Positions 1-10,211 are shown, numbered from the stretch's first letter. The stretch is DNA of 64,000 nucleotides from Actinostola sp. cb2023 (GCA_033675265.1 JAUJYZ010001116.1:301501-365500), one strand, 5' to 3'. Notes: generated by a model not told the origin, from the sequence alone. Numbers and translations are program-made.

Positions 1-735
1 TGAATGAATGAATGAAAAAACAAATGGGTGGATGGATAAATAAATCACTGAATGACTGACTGACTGATTGACTGAATGGATGGATGGAAGGGTAAATGAA
101 TGAATGACTGACTGACTGAAAGAGTGAATGAATGAATGAAAAAAAGAATGGGTGGATGGATAAATAAATCACTGAATGACTGACTGACTAATTGACTGAA
201 TGGATGGATGGAAGGGTAAATGAATGAGTGACTGACTGACTGACTGAAAGAGTGAATGAATGAATGAAAAAACAAATGGGTGGATGGATAAATAAATCAC
301 TGAATGACTGACTGACTGATTGACTGAATGGATGGATGGAAGGGGGTAAATGAATGAGTGACTGACTGACTGACTGAAAGAGTGAATGAATGAATGAAAA
401 AACAAATGGGTGGATGGATAAATAAATCACTGAATGACTGACTGACTGACTGATTGACTGAATGGATGGAAGGGTAAATGAATGAGTGACTGACTGACTG
501 ACTGAAAGAGTGAATGAAAAAACAAATGGGTGGATGGATAAATAAATCACTGAATGAATGACTGACTGATTGACTGAATGGATGGATGGAAGGGTAAATG
601 AGTGAGTGAGTGAATGAAAAAAATGAATGGATGGAGGGAAGTGGAAATGAATAAATAAATAAATGAATGAATGAAAAAATGAAGGGAGTGAGGGTAAATG
701 AATGAATGAGTAAATGAATGAAATTGTGAATGAAT
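1..735. repeat. TGAA/TGAC-rich tandem array with higher-order period
   Basis: Tetranucleotide steps (tgaa, tgac, ggat, aaat) are arranged in a longer unit of roughly 115-125 bases, repeated about five times before decaying near 735. Each unit passes through the same blocks in order: a GGGTGGATGGATAAATAAAT block, a TGACTGACTGAC block and a GGATGGATGGAAGGG block. The minus strand is stop-poor and gives apparent Ser/His/Phe-rich reading frames, which are products of the repeat and not genes. The array lies in what is probably an intron of GCAT, whose later exons are off the left edge. Confidence 0.9.
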
Positions 736-906
736 GAGTACCAATTTCTTATAATAGAATATATACCTGTGTTCCACAAATAAATCTAACAGAACTTAGT
801 CCATTGCCATATTTGTCTAGTGTATCCTTTGATGCCTGGATTATATCTGGATGTGACTATGGAAATACTGTAACAATCAATAGAATAAAAACAACAATAA
901 AAGTTG

Positions 907-952
<46 letters not shown>

Positions 953-1145
953 AATACAGATAAGCTCATTAGAAAACCTTACGAACTACATTACTAACAA
1001 TTACCAAGCGACAAATTACCATATAACTTACAAGCTCATTTTAGCCTGTTGGTATTGATTGTATCCAAGAATGATTCCTAAGTAATACCGCAGGGAGCCC
1101 AACTTCAGTGTTTGGGCTCCCTGTGGTGGAAATAAGATAACTTAC
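736..1145. other. Intronic spacer of GCAT with a GAT microsatellite
   Basis: This stretch holds no recognisable exon. It contains a (GAT)n microsatellite of about 15 units at 906-952 and a short palindromic element at 1089-1126. It follows the donor of GCAT exon 2 on the minus strand, so it is read as intron. Confidence 0.6.
1089..1126. mobile_element. Minimal palindromic MITE remnant (CAGGGAGCCCAA ends)
   Basis: The arms CAGGGAGCCCAA and TTTGGGCTCCCTG face each other around a loop of only a few bases. The same terminal sequence bounds the longer element at 33177-33344, so this looks like an extreme internal-deletion copy of that family. It sits just downstream of the exon 2 donor of GCAT. 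Confidence 0.55.
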
Positions 1146-1734
1146 AGAAAAACCCAAGTAATTGTTGGCACAGAAGTTCAGTATATGGTCCTGTTTGCCT
1201 TCGATACCCACTGAAGGGGATTGCTTTGTTGTGATAATTCTTTCAGTTTTCCATGTCCCCGCTTCTTTAATCCCATTCAGTTGATCATCCAATATTTTCT
1301 TGAAGGCTACTGAACTACTACTTGCATATCTTAATGGTATTCTTAGATGAGCTGTTCAAATAAGAAGTAAAACATTTCATATATACTCAAACTGATTAAC
1401 CATCTCTCTTAGAAAGAAGAGCATCATGAAATGAAATTATGCAATATATTATGTAACGCATTGTAGACATGTGCACATTAACGTTTGTTACAACAATGTT
1501 ATAACTGCTATACAGTATACACAAGCACTTCACATCACAATACAAACAATCAAATCTTGAAATAATGACATCAGAAAGGTTTTGCTTGTTTTTAACTTCA
1601 AGAACTGAGCAACACATTATTGATGAATCACTATAAATCATTTCATTCAGTGAAAATGTGTACAATATCTGTACTATTTGCTAACCTTGTGAGCTATAGA
1701 GTAATTGAGAAAGTCTTGGCGCTAGCAGTGACAT
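1146..1734 (-). CDS. GCAT: Glycine C-acetyltransferase (2-amino-3-ketobutyrate CoA ligase), 5' part
   Basis: This PLP-dependent mitochondrial enzyme converts 2-amino-3-ketobutyrate plus CoA to glycine and acetyl-CoA, the second step of threonine breakdown. Two exons are visible on the minus strand. Exon 1 (1734-1686) starts MSLLAPRLSQLLYSS, a basic, hydroxyl-rich stretch typical of a mitochondrial presequence. Exon 2 (1351-1146) carries the conserved family N-terminus, with IKEAGTWKTERIIT and ILNFCANNYLGFS. The donor is GTTAGC at 1685, the acceptor lies before 1351, and the split codon (g + ct) restores Ala. The exon 2 donor is GTAAG at 1145. The lysine-bearing catalytic core and C-terminus are beyond position 1. 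The long repeat-filled stretch 1-1145 is taken as intron. Recognition is firm; the exact presequence start is inferred from the only in-frame ATG of a phase-matching exon. Confidence 0.88.
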
Positions 1735-1999
1735 GATCGAAAGGGTTTACAGCCCGTATTTCACAAAAATCAACGAAATTAAATAAATTTTATACTACTC
1801 AGTTATCGAAAAAAAAATCCCGATTCTATTCCGAATTTATTCCGATTGATTTCGAAACCTTCCGACTTTTTCTCCGGAAAGTGATCAGCGGTATTACCCA
1901 TGAGAAGTCAAAATAAAAATTACACGTTTACAAAAGAAGGTCATCGAAAATTAAGATAAAATCCGCCTTGTAAGGCTTTCTTTCTACGTATTTTAAAGA
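1735..1999. promoter_or_regulatory. Shared divergent promoter region of GCAT and BET1
   Basis: The start codons of GCAT (minus, 1734) and BET1 (plus, 2000) are only 265 bases apart and point away from each other. The region has CG-containing patches (TCCGATT, TTCTCCGGAAAG) in otherwise AT-rich sequence. CTCCGGAAAG at about 1871-1880 resembles an ETS-type core (CCGGAA). No TATA box was identified with confidence. The call rests on geometry; transcription start sites are unknown. Confidence 0.5.
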
Positions 2000-4305
2000 A
2001 TGCGACGAGCACATAGTAAGTACGAACCTTTGATAGTTAGAATATTTGTTTTTTTGATGTTTAGAGAGGGAATTACAGTGATAGGGAAGGACTTGCGCCA
2101 TGCGCCATTGGCACGTTTTTAGATCGTACGGCGCAAAAAAAAATTTTCTTTGGGCCTTAGGGACGCATTACAATTTCAAAAAAACGTGGGTCCACGTCTT
2201 CGTTTCGGAGATATTTTGCCGTAAAAATCGAAAATTTGGCCGCCATTTCTAATTCTCAGGGGAGACTGGGTACTATAATGAGAGTTCGTTTCTTTAAAAA
2301 CCGCTGCTTTTTGCGCTTTTCAACATCAAAAAGCAGTTGAAAATCGAAAACATGTTCAGAAAGCTATTTTAGATATCAAAAAGGGAAAACATGGATACTA
2401 TTTCGAAAAAAAAGTTTTTTGGGTCATTTTGACTTCCGGTTTTAAGAGCGATGGCCCCTTTAGAAAATTTATGGCCAATAAATGTAGCAATAGGCCATAT
2501 GCACTAACGGGTCACGTGGCCCAACTTTCTCAAATCAAGCAGCAGTGTCAAAATGAACTCCAGAAATGAAAAGAGCAGCTCGATATTAGTAAGAAGGCGA
2601 AATTTCAGGTCATAACGTCTGACACAGGAGAAATGACATGAAATATAAAATCGAGTGTTTTCTAATAATTTGTTTGGAAAATGCATTGGATGGCATTTTT
2701 TGCCATCCAGCACATTTTTCCATACGAATCTTAATAAAATTTGCAATTTTATATTTCATGCCATTTCTGCTGTGTTAAACATTATAAGCTGAAATTTCGC
2801 CTTTTTACTAATATCGAGCTGCTCTTTTCATTTCTGGAGTTCATTTTGACACTGCTGCTTGATTTGAGAAAGTTGGGTCACGTGACCCGTTAGTGCATAT
2901 GGCCTATTGATGGGCCATTGGCCCACCACTGTTTTCAGCCTTCCCAATCACTGGAATTATAGCAGATAACAGTCACCATTTTATACTTTATAGACATTGG
3001 CAACGGAATGCAACCACAACATAGAAGCGATCAAATACTGGAAGAAGATGAAAATGAACGACTGCAACATAATCTATCAAATAAAGTACATGCCTTAAAA
3101 TCGGTAACTATATTTTTGTTCATTCTTTTTATTTCAATTATTTCGTTTAAGCCACTGTTATACGTTATGTTACATTTAATATTTCATTTATTTTTGGTAG
3201 CTTTCAATCGATATAGGACATGAAGTTAGAACCCAGAATCAATTATTAAATGAAATGGTAAGACAATAATCTTAGTTTCTTGATATGTGGATATGATGAT
3301 GATACTAATGATGATGATGGGAGATGCAAGGGTGGGAGAGTGGTGAGAGCAATCGCCTGCCACCGCTGTGCATGGTGCCTGGTTTAATTGACGAACTGGG
3401 CGTTTCATGTGAGTTCAGTTTGTCAGTTTGTTGTCTCCCTTGCTTCGAGGGGCTTTCTCCAGGTACTCCTGTGCCCCCCCCCCCCCCCCCCCCCAGTACA
3501 AATGTATCTCCCCTCCCCTCAGTAAAAAAAGGTTAGTGAGATGAGTGTTGGGTGTACAGAATAGAGCAGATTTCGAATGACTGTGAAAAACTTACCGTGA
3601 TGATTTAGGATTTCGAATGAATCCGTGCCGTGACCGTGCCGTGCCGTGCGCCATGGTTTTTCACAGTCATACGAAATCTGCTCTATTGAATGTAGTAAGA
3701 AGTGAGTGTGAGAGTCATGTCCCCACTAGCAGTACTGCTATAAACACTTGGCACGTTAAAATGCAATTTATTACTCGGCAGACTGCCTATGGAAGTGTTT
3801 GCCCCTTAGTGAAGCTAAATAATGAGATTCAAGATACCAAACAATTTATACTGTAAGGTACTCATTCATACCTGCCAACCCCCCGAGTCCTCAAATCTTG
3901 AGACTGTAAAACGTTGTGTTACCCGCCTGATAAACGAGCATTCACATATTCTAATATCGAAAATGATTGTTACTTTGTGTTACCCAATTTCACCGCAAAT
4001 CGTGGCGTGATTAGCCTGGAGATTTTGTCTTCAAACCGGGAGACTGGGAGTCGAGGTCCTAAATCTGGAGACTCCCAGCTAAACCGGGAGAGTTGGCAGG
4101 TCTGCCCATTCCTCAGCTTGCCTGATTGATGACTATCTTTGTCTTACAGGATAATGACTTTGATTCTGGTGGTTCGTTACTATCAGCAACAATGGGAAGA
4201 TTACAAGCCCTTACGAAGAAAGGACATTATAAGATTATGTGTTATTTAATGTTATTTTGCTTGTTTGTGTTCTTTGTTGCTTGGTTTATTGTAAGAAGAA
4301 GATAG
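2000..4305 (+). CDS. BET1: BET1 ER-Golgi SNARE, complete, four coding exons
   Basis: Bet1 is a Qc-SNARE that helps fuse COPII vesicles in ER-to-Golgi transport; it is tail-anchored in the membrane. Exons: 2000-2015 (only 16 bases, MRRAH plus one base), 2994-3103, 3201-3257 and 4150-4305. They give 112 residues, against 118 in human. The conserved start MRRA is retained. The SNARE motif begins at EEDENERLQHNLSNKVHALK and continues LSIDIGHEVRTQNQLLNEM and DNDFDSGGSLLSATMGRL. A C-terminal membrane anchor (IMCYLMLFCLFVFFVAWFIV) is followed by RRR and TAG. All junctions are GT-AG and the phases close. An in-frame ATG at 3008 in exon 2 would also open a frame, but the 16-base exon 1 restores the family N-terminus and is preferred. 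AATAAA-like poly(A) signals follow near 4739 and 4783. Confidence 0.93.
2489..2910. mobile_element. Long foldback (inverted-repeat) element in BET1 intron 1
   Basis: The left arm starts at about 2489 (caataggccatatgcacta) and its reverse complement ends at about 2910. The two arms, about 210 bases each, match over almost their full length and meet near 2702 with almost no loop. There is no coding capacity. It is a non-autonomous foldback or MITE-like element. The preceding 2016-2488 holds no exon; short GCGCCATTGGC and GGGCCATTGGCCC motifs either side suggest it may belong to a larger nested element. Confidence 0.8.
3325..3535 (+). mobile_element. tRNA-derived SINE with C-tract, BET1 intron 3
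   Basis: A degenerate A-box region (GAGAGTGGTGAGAGCA) is followed by CGCCTGCCACCGCTGTG and a weak B-box region, then a body including TTCGAGGGGCTTTCTCCAGG. A run of 21 C follows (3474-3494). This layout resembles tRNA-related SINEs that I associate with cnidarian genomes; the family assignment is from memory and unverified. Confidence 0.6.
3557..3690. mobile_element. Short palindromic MITE with GTGCCGTGCCGTG core
   Basis: The terminal inverted repeats AGAGCAGATTTCGAATGACT and its diverged complement (AGTCATACGAAATCTGCTCT) flank a core of GTGCCGTG repeats and a GTGATGATTTAGGATTTCG segment. A related copy in the opposite orientation lies at about 17015-17135. Elements at 8998-9171 and 31566-31690 share the GTGCCGTG-type core. 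It is in BET1 intron 3. Confidence 0.65.
3873..4101. mobile_element. TIR element, copy 1 (CCTGCCAAC ends)
   Basis: The element begins CCTGCCAACCCCCCGAG and ends CCGGGAGAGTTGGCAGG, so the outer bases are inverted repeats. The internal part carries repeated GGGAGAC motifs. A second copy at 37942-38303 has the same ends and the same internal order. It has no coding capacity and lies in BET1 intron 3. Confidence 0.75.
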
Positions 4306-5013
4306 TAACAAACATAATATCCATATTTGAAACTTCAAAATATGCTGACAGGTTCAAATCGGAGAGAATTGTCTCCTGTAATATGAAAAGACTGTCATAG
4401 AAATGACGATTCTATCAACCAATCTCATAATGAGGTTTGCATATTCAGCCAACAGCCAAATCATTGTTAATATAAATACTAGTCTTCTACGTATGCATCA
4501 AACTTCTCGATTGTTTGTTTTGCATTCTAAACATTTTCTATATCAGTTAATATCAAAAATGATTAAGTGTTTTCTCTCGTTTCTCTTTTTCCATCTCAAT
4601 TGCCAGCAATTATTTGATTTAGTGATAGTGATTACGATTTCCACATACACCAGTATTACCTGAATGGTACAAATTTACCAAATATATATCATTGTAAATA
4701 TTTTAATGTAATATTATGGACCTGTCAAATAATCAAAAAATAAACTAATACAATGGAAGGGAAGTAATGAATAGATGTGAAATAAAATTTACTTTCACCT
4801 AAAATTTGTAAAGAAAGTGAAATATTTTTTTTATTTTAAAATCTCTATTCATTGTTGCGTTACCCATAACAGGCTTGCGTGACATGCGTAACGCGCGACC
4901 AAAACTGACGCGCGTTCCACATGTGGCGGGAAAACGAAACCAGAGAAATATTTTGCGCGACTCTTGAGTCTTGGGAAATTTAAATTGTTTCGCTTGTTTC
5001 TTCTTGTCATTTG
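4306..5013 (+). promoter_or_regulatory. Intergenic region with E2F-like site upstream of the 5014-9605 gene
   Basis: The first 400 bases are AT-rich 3' flank of BET1. At 4870-4980 the composition changes sharply to CG-containing sequence (GCGTAACGCGCGACC, TGACGCGCGTT). GGCGGGAAAA at 4925-4934 is a canonical-looking E2F half-site (complement TTTTCCCGCC). This fits a promoter for the gene that follows and hints at cell-cycle control, but neither transcription start nor binding is shown. Confidence 0.45.
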
Positions 5014-8000
5014 ATGTTTTTATTGTATTTTTCTTGTATACAAGAAGATGTAAAATTGGTGAACATTGTTACTAAGGAAATGTTCGCATAAATTTACTCA
5101 AAAACCGTCGGAAAACAAGCAAAGAAAAGAAATCGCTGAATAGTTTCTTCGCGCGTAGCTGAAGAAATTTAAAAGATGGAGGGAATTTGTGAGTTGGGCT
5201 GAGAAGTTAGATGAATTAAAGGCCATGAGGATACGAAATAATACTGAAAAAGGTAGGACGAATCTCCATAATTTTCAGTGAACAATTTCGGACATTAAAA
5301 ATTACACTTTTAGGAAATAAGAAATGAACTCATAACTATTCACATCTCAATGGTTTTCTTGTATTTTTCTTGTGTTTGACAAATGAGAAGTCGGAGAAAT
5401 CTTCAAGAAAAACAGTCGAGATAAAAGCGATATAGAGAAAACACCTGAACGAACAGAAAGGAGAAAAAGACGAAGAAAAAGAAGACATCACGAAGAGAAG
5501 ACAAATGTAAGTTTTTTCCCCGTAAACTAAAATTTCCGTCAAAAGATACAAAAATTGAGGTTGAATTCCGTCAAAACGAAGAATCGTTTGTATTGATAAT
5601 AAACTAACCCGTATTATAAACCGCTTCGTTTGTAAACCGTTTTATTTATTAGGAAAAAATAGGAACATCAAAGAACAAACTAACTGAGCAGGACTCAATT
5701 ATTACTAAACAAAGAATCACAGTAAGGCTGAATTGTAAATGTTAGCAGTTGTTGTTGGATTTTCCAAGCATCGTGTCTTATTTCGTCTTCTTCTTTTCTT
5801 GACAGAGTAAACTGGGTATTTATAACAAAGCTAAAAGGTCCGAAACAATATTGAGAGGTAAAATTCCATCATTCTTTCAAAATTTTATTCATAATTTTGA
5901 GGAGAAAAGGATACTGTCAGCAGGGAAAGTTTTAGTCAATACTTTACTGGTTGCAAGTGGTAGTATTTAGACAGCGCAAATCATAGTTTCATTATAATTT
6001 TCTTTCCAGATCAGAACAAACGAAAAGTGTATAAAAAGGTAAAGAAGAGTAGTAAATAAATGAATATATTTTTACATTCCATAATGAAAGGGTGTTGCCC
6101 TATACATTGTTACCCATCATAAATGAAGGGGGTTGCCTCTCGCAGCACAGGGAGTCAGAGTAACGCCCGCCGCGCCGCATTGCGGTTTTTACGATTTTAT
6201 AGAATTGTGAAGACCTTGAAAAGCAGATGAAAAAAGACCTTTCTACAGTCTTAGACTGTTCATCGTTCAGAATCAAACCTCTTGGTGTAACTGGACTTTC
6301 TGATACAGAAATGCCCTCTGGTAAGTTCCTCAAACTCTTTACTGTTGAATCGTTTAGAAATGGGGTCTCTGTTCTCTAGAAAAGCCTTTAGGAATTAAGT
6401 TATGTGTTTTATATTGCAGATGTCCCTGATATCCAGAAAACGCTGACAGGACAGGAAGGTAAAACATGTCTGCAGTGTTTGATATACTAAAGTGTAGGAA
6501 CCTCCCGTAAGCCGACACTCTTGAGACGCCAAGTGTAGGTATTCGCTTACTGGAGGTGTCCGCTTATGGAAGGTTATAGCAGTGTTTTAGTGAAGAAAGA
6601 AACGTACAGGCCCGGCCTGTACGAATAGTGGATAGCGCTATCCGTTGGATAAATCCTTATCCAGTGGATAAGTTGATGATGTAATGTTATCTAATAAAGT
6701 TATTTAAGGATAAGGATTTATCCAACGGATAGTACTATCCATCATGCGTTTGCTTACGGGAGGAGTCCGTTTGAGGAGGTACGACTATACACGAAAAAGG
6801 ACTGAGAAATATTATGCTATATTTTTTTTCTAGAGCTTCTTTAAACTCTTCACAAGGTTCTATTGCACGATCAAGGTACATCGATGAAACTATCACAAAA
6901 ATTTAGCAAGAAAAAGTGGTCATTTACTGAAAGAGACTTTGCTTTCATAGTGTGTGTGGTTCAGCAGGAAATCATAGTAACTGCAGTCAATCATCTCATG
7001 GAAGGCTGGGACTTGCTTTCAAGGTAACACAGCATTTAGAAAGTTGTTGATCAACTTCATGAATGAATGGAGGAGGGAGGGAGGGATCGAGGGAGGGAAG
7101 GACGACGGGCATAAATGACTAGAAGACTGCAATTAATAGATGCATGGATAAATAGAATGATAGTAAATTGATTGATAGAAAAACGGAGAAATAAATGGAA
7201 GGATGAGATGGATGCCGGATAGATATAGATGGAAGGATGGGGTGGATGGATAGTGGCTGGAATTGAAGATGGCAGAATACTGAGATGAATGGTTGGAAGG
7301 ATATTCATGTCACCAGTCTACTTTATTTTAGACACCTCTAAATGAACTTGCTGAACATTTGATTGGCAGTCTGGATCCAGCAGAAACATTCAATGGAAGA
7401 AGTGAGTGTTCAGTTCTCATTCATATATCAACATTAACTAACATTAATGACAAAGATTAAAAGATTAAAGACTTGTTCATGATTGTAGAAGCAATGATGG
7501 CTTAAGTTGGTTAGTGCGTGGCCTTCTATGCGAGAGGTACCCGGTTCGATTCTTCATGTAGCTCAATGTAGCTTTAAATACGGCCGTAAAATGGAGCACT
7601 GATGGAGGGAGGGGGTAAAAGGGCGCACCTTCGAGCGCTTTATACATGAGCCCCTGGCTCGGGAGATTGGGCAACCACTTCCTGTGTTTCGAAGTAAAGC
7701 ACTAGCTTTACCTTTTTTTATTGTAGATTACTTTACGGAGGTCAAAGAACAAATTTTAAAAGTATTCAAGCTAAGGTTGGTGTTATAAAACACTCTATTT
7801 TACGATCATTTATCGTCGAGTCGATTCTTACTTACAGTCGTATGAGTGAAACAATTATACATGACTGTTTTTACAGTTCAGCTAATCTAGCTGTTGAAAT
7901 GAAACATGGCCAAGTCTCATCTGAGGTACAGAAACGTTGTCTAAAGAGGAAGGCTGGTATGAACGAACTTTGTTGCCATTGTTGTAATTATTTAGTTGCT

Positions 8001-9605
8001 ACTGATATATGAACTGAGCTTGCACCCCAGGGGGTGTACTCAGGGGTATCAGTGACGGGGAGGTGCGAATGAGGCCAAACTTTTTAACCCCAAAAAAGTC
8101 CATTACGCAAAATCGAGAACGGTAGGATATCATTTTTATCAACCCCAAAAAAGTCCTTGCCAGAATCTTTATATCAAAAAAAAGTTCACCAGAAAATTGT
8201 AAACCCAAAAAAAGGCCCAAGCCGCAAATTTCAAACCCAAAAAAGGTCTTCGCACCTCCCCGTCACTTATACCCCTGAGTACCCCCCCCCCCCCCCCCCT
8301 GGGGCTTGCACAAAGGAGCTGCCCTTTCATGCGGTCTATTTAAACCGTGGTGCTTGTCTAGGGTGTGCAGCATGGAAACAAACAGCATCTTCTGAATCAT
8401 CATCATCATCATCATCATCATTATGATCATCATGATTATAATAATAATAATCATCATCATCATCAATTTATATAGCGCTATTTCTAGTTTATCCAATAGC
8501 GCTTTACAATAATATATATATAATAATAATGATGACAATACTTGTTAATAAATAAAATACTATATACATGCCTAAATGTATATGATTAACAATTTAAAAA
8601 ATGGTATCAAAAGTATTTTTAAAAAGAAATGTCTTATCGTCATTATCATCATCATTATTAGTATATATTATTAATTATTATTATTATATTAATAGAGGAA
8701 ACAGTTCCAAAAGTTGAGACATCTAACCTACTTCCATCTCAACAAGGAAATCCAAGATGTTTAAATACTTGGCATCTCGATAAAACCAGTACAAATAACC
8801 ATATAGATGTCACGCGGCAACCATATACAGAAGAACAAGATATTGTCCATGAAGGATATCCAGTTTCTAAACACGAATCCGATAACGTACATTTAGATAT
8901 TCAAGCATCTAGTTGTACTGATATGACGGTGAGTTAGTATGTGCCATTTGCAGAATTCAAATAGCAAAGGCGTGGCACACACATGTAAGTGCCACACAGT
9001 AGAGTCGTTTTCGTATGAGTGGGAAGTAGTTCGTGCCGTGCGCCTTGCCCAAGCATTCTGATTGGTTGAACAATGATTTTGCGTGCTGTGATTGGTTGAA
9101 TATGTCTTCGATTCCGTACCACGTAACTCCGTGCCGTAGGTTTCCCACTCATACGAAAATGACTCAATAGATATGCAGATGCTAGCTAATGAATGATTGG
9201 GAAAGAAGGAAAAAACGTTTTAGATGGCAAAGCTTGGTGACACGTTCTTTTCTTTTTCAGACATCAAATCTTTCCATGAAATTGTTATTTGATGGAAAGA
9301 CTTCCCATCTACAAAGCAATGGTAGAGAAAACTATTCGTTTGCTAATTTGGAGCTGCTCCGATCCCATAGAGGAAAATGTTATCAAGAAAGTAACAATAA
9401 TAGTTGCACTACGACGTCAGGTTTTGATATCATTGATTTTCTTGACCACGACACAAAAAAGAACTCTGTTGAAAGTGAAACAAAGGTTTCACGTAAAGAC
9501 GATGAAGAATTATATGACAAACCTCTTCCAGATGTTTCTCCACCAAAAAAGCCATCGATGGATACACCTACACCGCCTCGTTTTTATAGAAGGAAAATGT
9601 ATTGA
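5014..9605 (+). CDS. Unrecognised multi-exon gene; basic, probably nuclear protein
   Basis: I do not recognise this family. A phase-consistent chain of GT-AG exons is: 5159-5252, 5388-5506, 5653-5721, 5806-5857, 6010-6038, 6203-6320, 6420-6458, 6836-6875, 6951-7023, 7332-7401, 7727-7775, 7877-7956, 8696-8928 and 9261-9605 (stop TGA). A possible first coding exon is 5014-5049 (12 codons, donor GTAAAA). The predicted product is about 470-480 residues. Early exons are rich in Lys/Arg, with RRKRRRKRRHH as a likely nuclear localisation signal. Exon 5159 has a helical stretch (FKRWREFVSWAEKLDELK). The middle includes GRLGLAFKTPLNELAEHL. The C-terminus has SP/TP sites (VSPPKK, DTPTPP) and ends FYRRKMY. 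The acceptor at 5387/5390 is a tandem AG. Weakest points are the start codon and the acceptor at 6835. The E2F-like site upstream would suit a cell-cycle or chromosome protein, but that is inference. Confidence 0.6.
6487..6785. mobile_element. Nested repeat: inner GGATA palindrome inside an outer CTCCCGTAAGC element
   Basis: The outer element is bounded by CCTCCCGTAAGC-type motifs near 6500 and TTGCTTACGGGAGGAG near 6750. Inside it, 6628-6742 is a separate palindromic MITE. Its arms GTGGATAGCGCTATCCGTTG and CCAACGGATAGTACTATCC are near-perfect inverted repeats around a short AT-rich loop. It lies in the intron between the 6420 and 6836 exons. Confidence 0.6.
7040..7315. repeat. GGAGGGA/GGATGGA-rich degenerate simple repeat
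   Basis: Purine-rich GGAGGGAGGGAGG and GGATGGATGG steps grade into TAGATAGAT-like sequence within an intron of the 5014-9605 gene. The minus strand gives a spurious Ser/His/Pro-rich open frame. Confidence 0.7.
7486..7722 (+). mobile_element. tRNA-derived SINE ending against an exon
   Basis: The A-box-like TGGCTTAAGTTGGTTAGTGC and the B-box GGTTCGATTC are spaced as in a tRNA. The body that follows includes GGGCGCACCTTCGAGCGC. The 3' end (GCTTTACCTTTTTTTATTG) runs straight into the acceptor of the exon at 7727, so SINE sequence appears to supply the polypyrimidine tract. A related fragment with the same B-box occurs at 41186-41240. Confidence 0.65.
8025..8302. mobile_element. MITE with GGGGGTACTCAGGGGTAT-type ends, copy 1
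   Basis: The ends (CCCAGGGGGTGTACTCAGGG and the complementary CCCTGAGTACCCCCC) are long inverted repeats that include GTGACGGGGAGGTGCGAA. The centre has several copies of an AACCCAAAAAAGTCC-like block. The right arm has expanded to 18 C (8282-8299). Copy 2 is at 20592-20936. It lies in the intron before the 8696 exon. Confidence 0.75.
8395..8695. repeat. (ATC)n microsatellite and TATAGCGCTA...AGCGCTTTACA tail
   Basis: A run of ATC/ATA trinucleotides is followed by ATTTATATAGCGCTATTTC and AATAGCGCTTTACAATA, a form common at the 3' ends of non-LTR elements. AT-rich intron sequence then runs up to the exon at 8696. No coding sequence is seen. Confidence 0.55.
8998..9171. mobile_element. Palindromic MITE with GTATGAGTGGGA arms
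   Basis: GAGTCGTTTTCGTATGAGTG at the left faces CACTCATACGAAAATGACTC at the right. Internally there are two GATTGGTTGAA motifs and CGTGCCGTGCGCC, linking it to the elements at 3557-3690 and 31566-31690. It is in the last intron of the 5014-9605 gene. Confidence 0.7.
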
Positions 9606-10211
9606 CAGGCTGTGTTATCTAATGATCTAGTAAATGTATATATATCAGTAGCCTTTTAAAACACTTGTTCCTTTTTATCGGTACACGGATGGGTGGTGGA
9701 ATGAAATAAGAATGCGCACATGGCCCTTTACCATTGCCCTTCCCTGAACAATATTAAATATAGAGGTAGACTGAATGCAAATGAGTGCTGCATGCTTGTA
9801 CGACGGGCCCGGATTTTTTCTATTTTTTTATTTATTTTATCTTTTATTTGGGGGGGGGGGGGGGGGAGGGGCGTTTTCGGGTAGGAGTGTGCCGCAGACA
9901 CCTCAAAACCCTGACCCGATTCCAGACCTAAAAATGCGATTTTCCATACCCTATCCCACACCCAATCTCAAACGTACAAGCTAAATGACCCGATTTCTCA
10001 AAAATATATGTAATTTTATACCAAGTTATTTATGGAAAACGAGGCATATCTAACAATAGTTCCTATTGTTGTACAATAGTTCCTATTGTTATTCAAATCT
10101 TGACCTGGTTTTGGTCATTGTGATCTAGTGTTTTCCGTTATTTATACGGTCTGGTTGGGTTGCCTGTGGTTAGACTTTTGGTGTCGCAGTGGATTATGGG
10201 AAGTATACAAC
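9606..10211. other. Intergenic spacer between the unknown gene and B4GAT1
   Basis: This interval contains a run of 17 G (9850-9866), a short direct repeat of AATAGTTCCTATTGTT at about 10054-10090, and the start of the B4GAT1 leader. GTGGATTATGGGA at about 10190 and CAACATGGCGG at 10208-10218 resemble ubiquitous-promoter motifs (the latter YY1-like). No gene was found. Confidence 0.5.

Noticed and set aside
1..780. Ser/His/Phe-rich proteins on the minus strand
   Set aside because: They are translations of the TGAA/TGAC tandem repeat, without splice or family support.
6876..7023. Reading the 6840-7023 interval as one exon (SKKKWSFTERDFAFIVCVVQ frame)
   Set aside because: That frame has an upstream TAA and ends in a phase that leads to a stop in the next exon. 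Splitting it into 6836-6875 and 6951-7023 restores phase throughout.
7497..7560. Functional tRNA gene
   Set aside because: A- and B-box-like sequences are present, but no cloverleaf with acceptor stem can be drawn and the body continues as a SINE.
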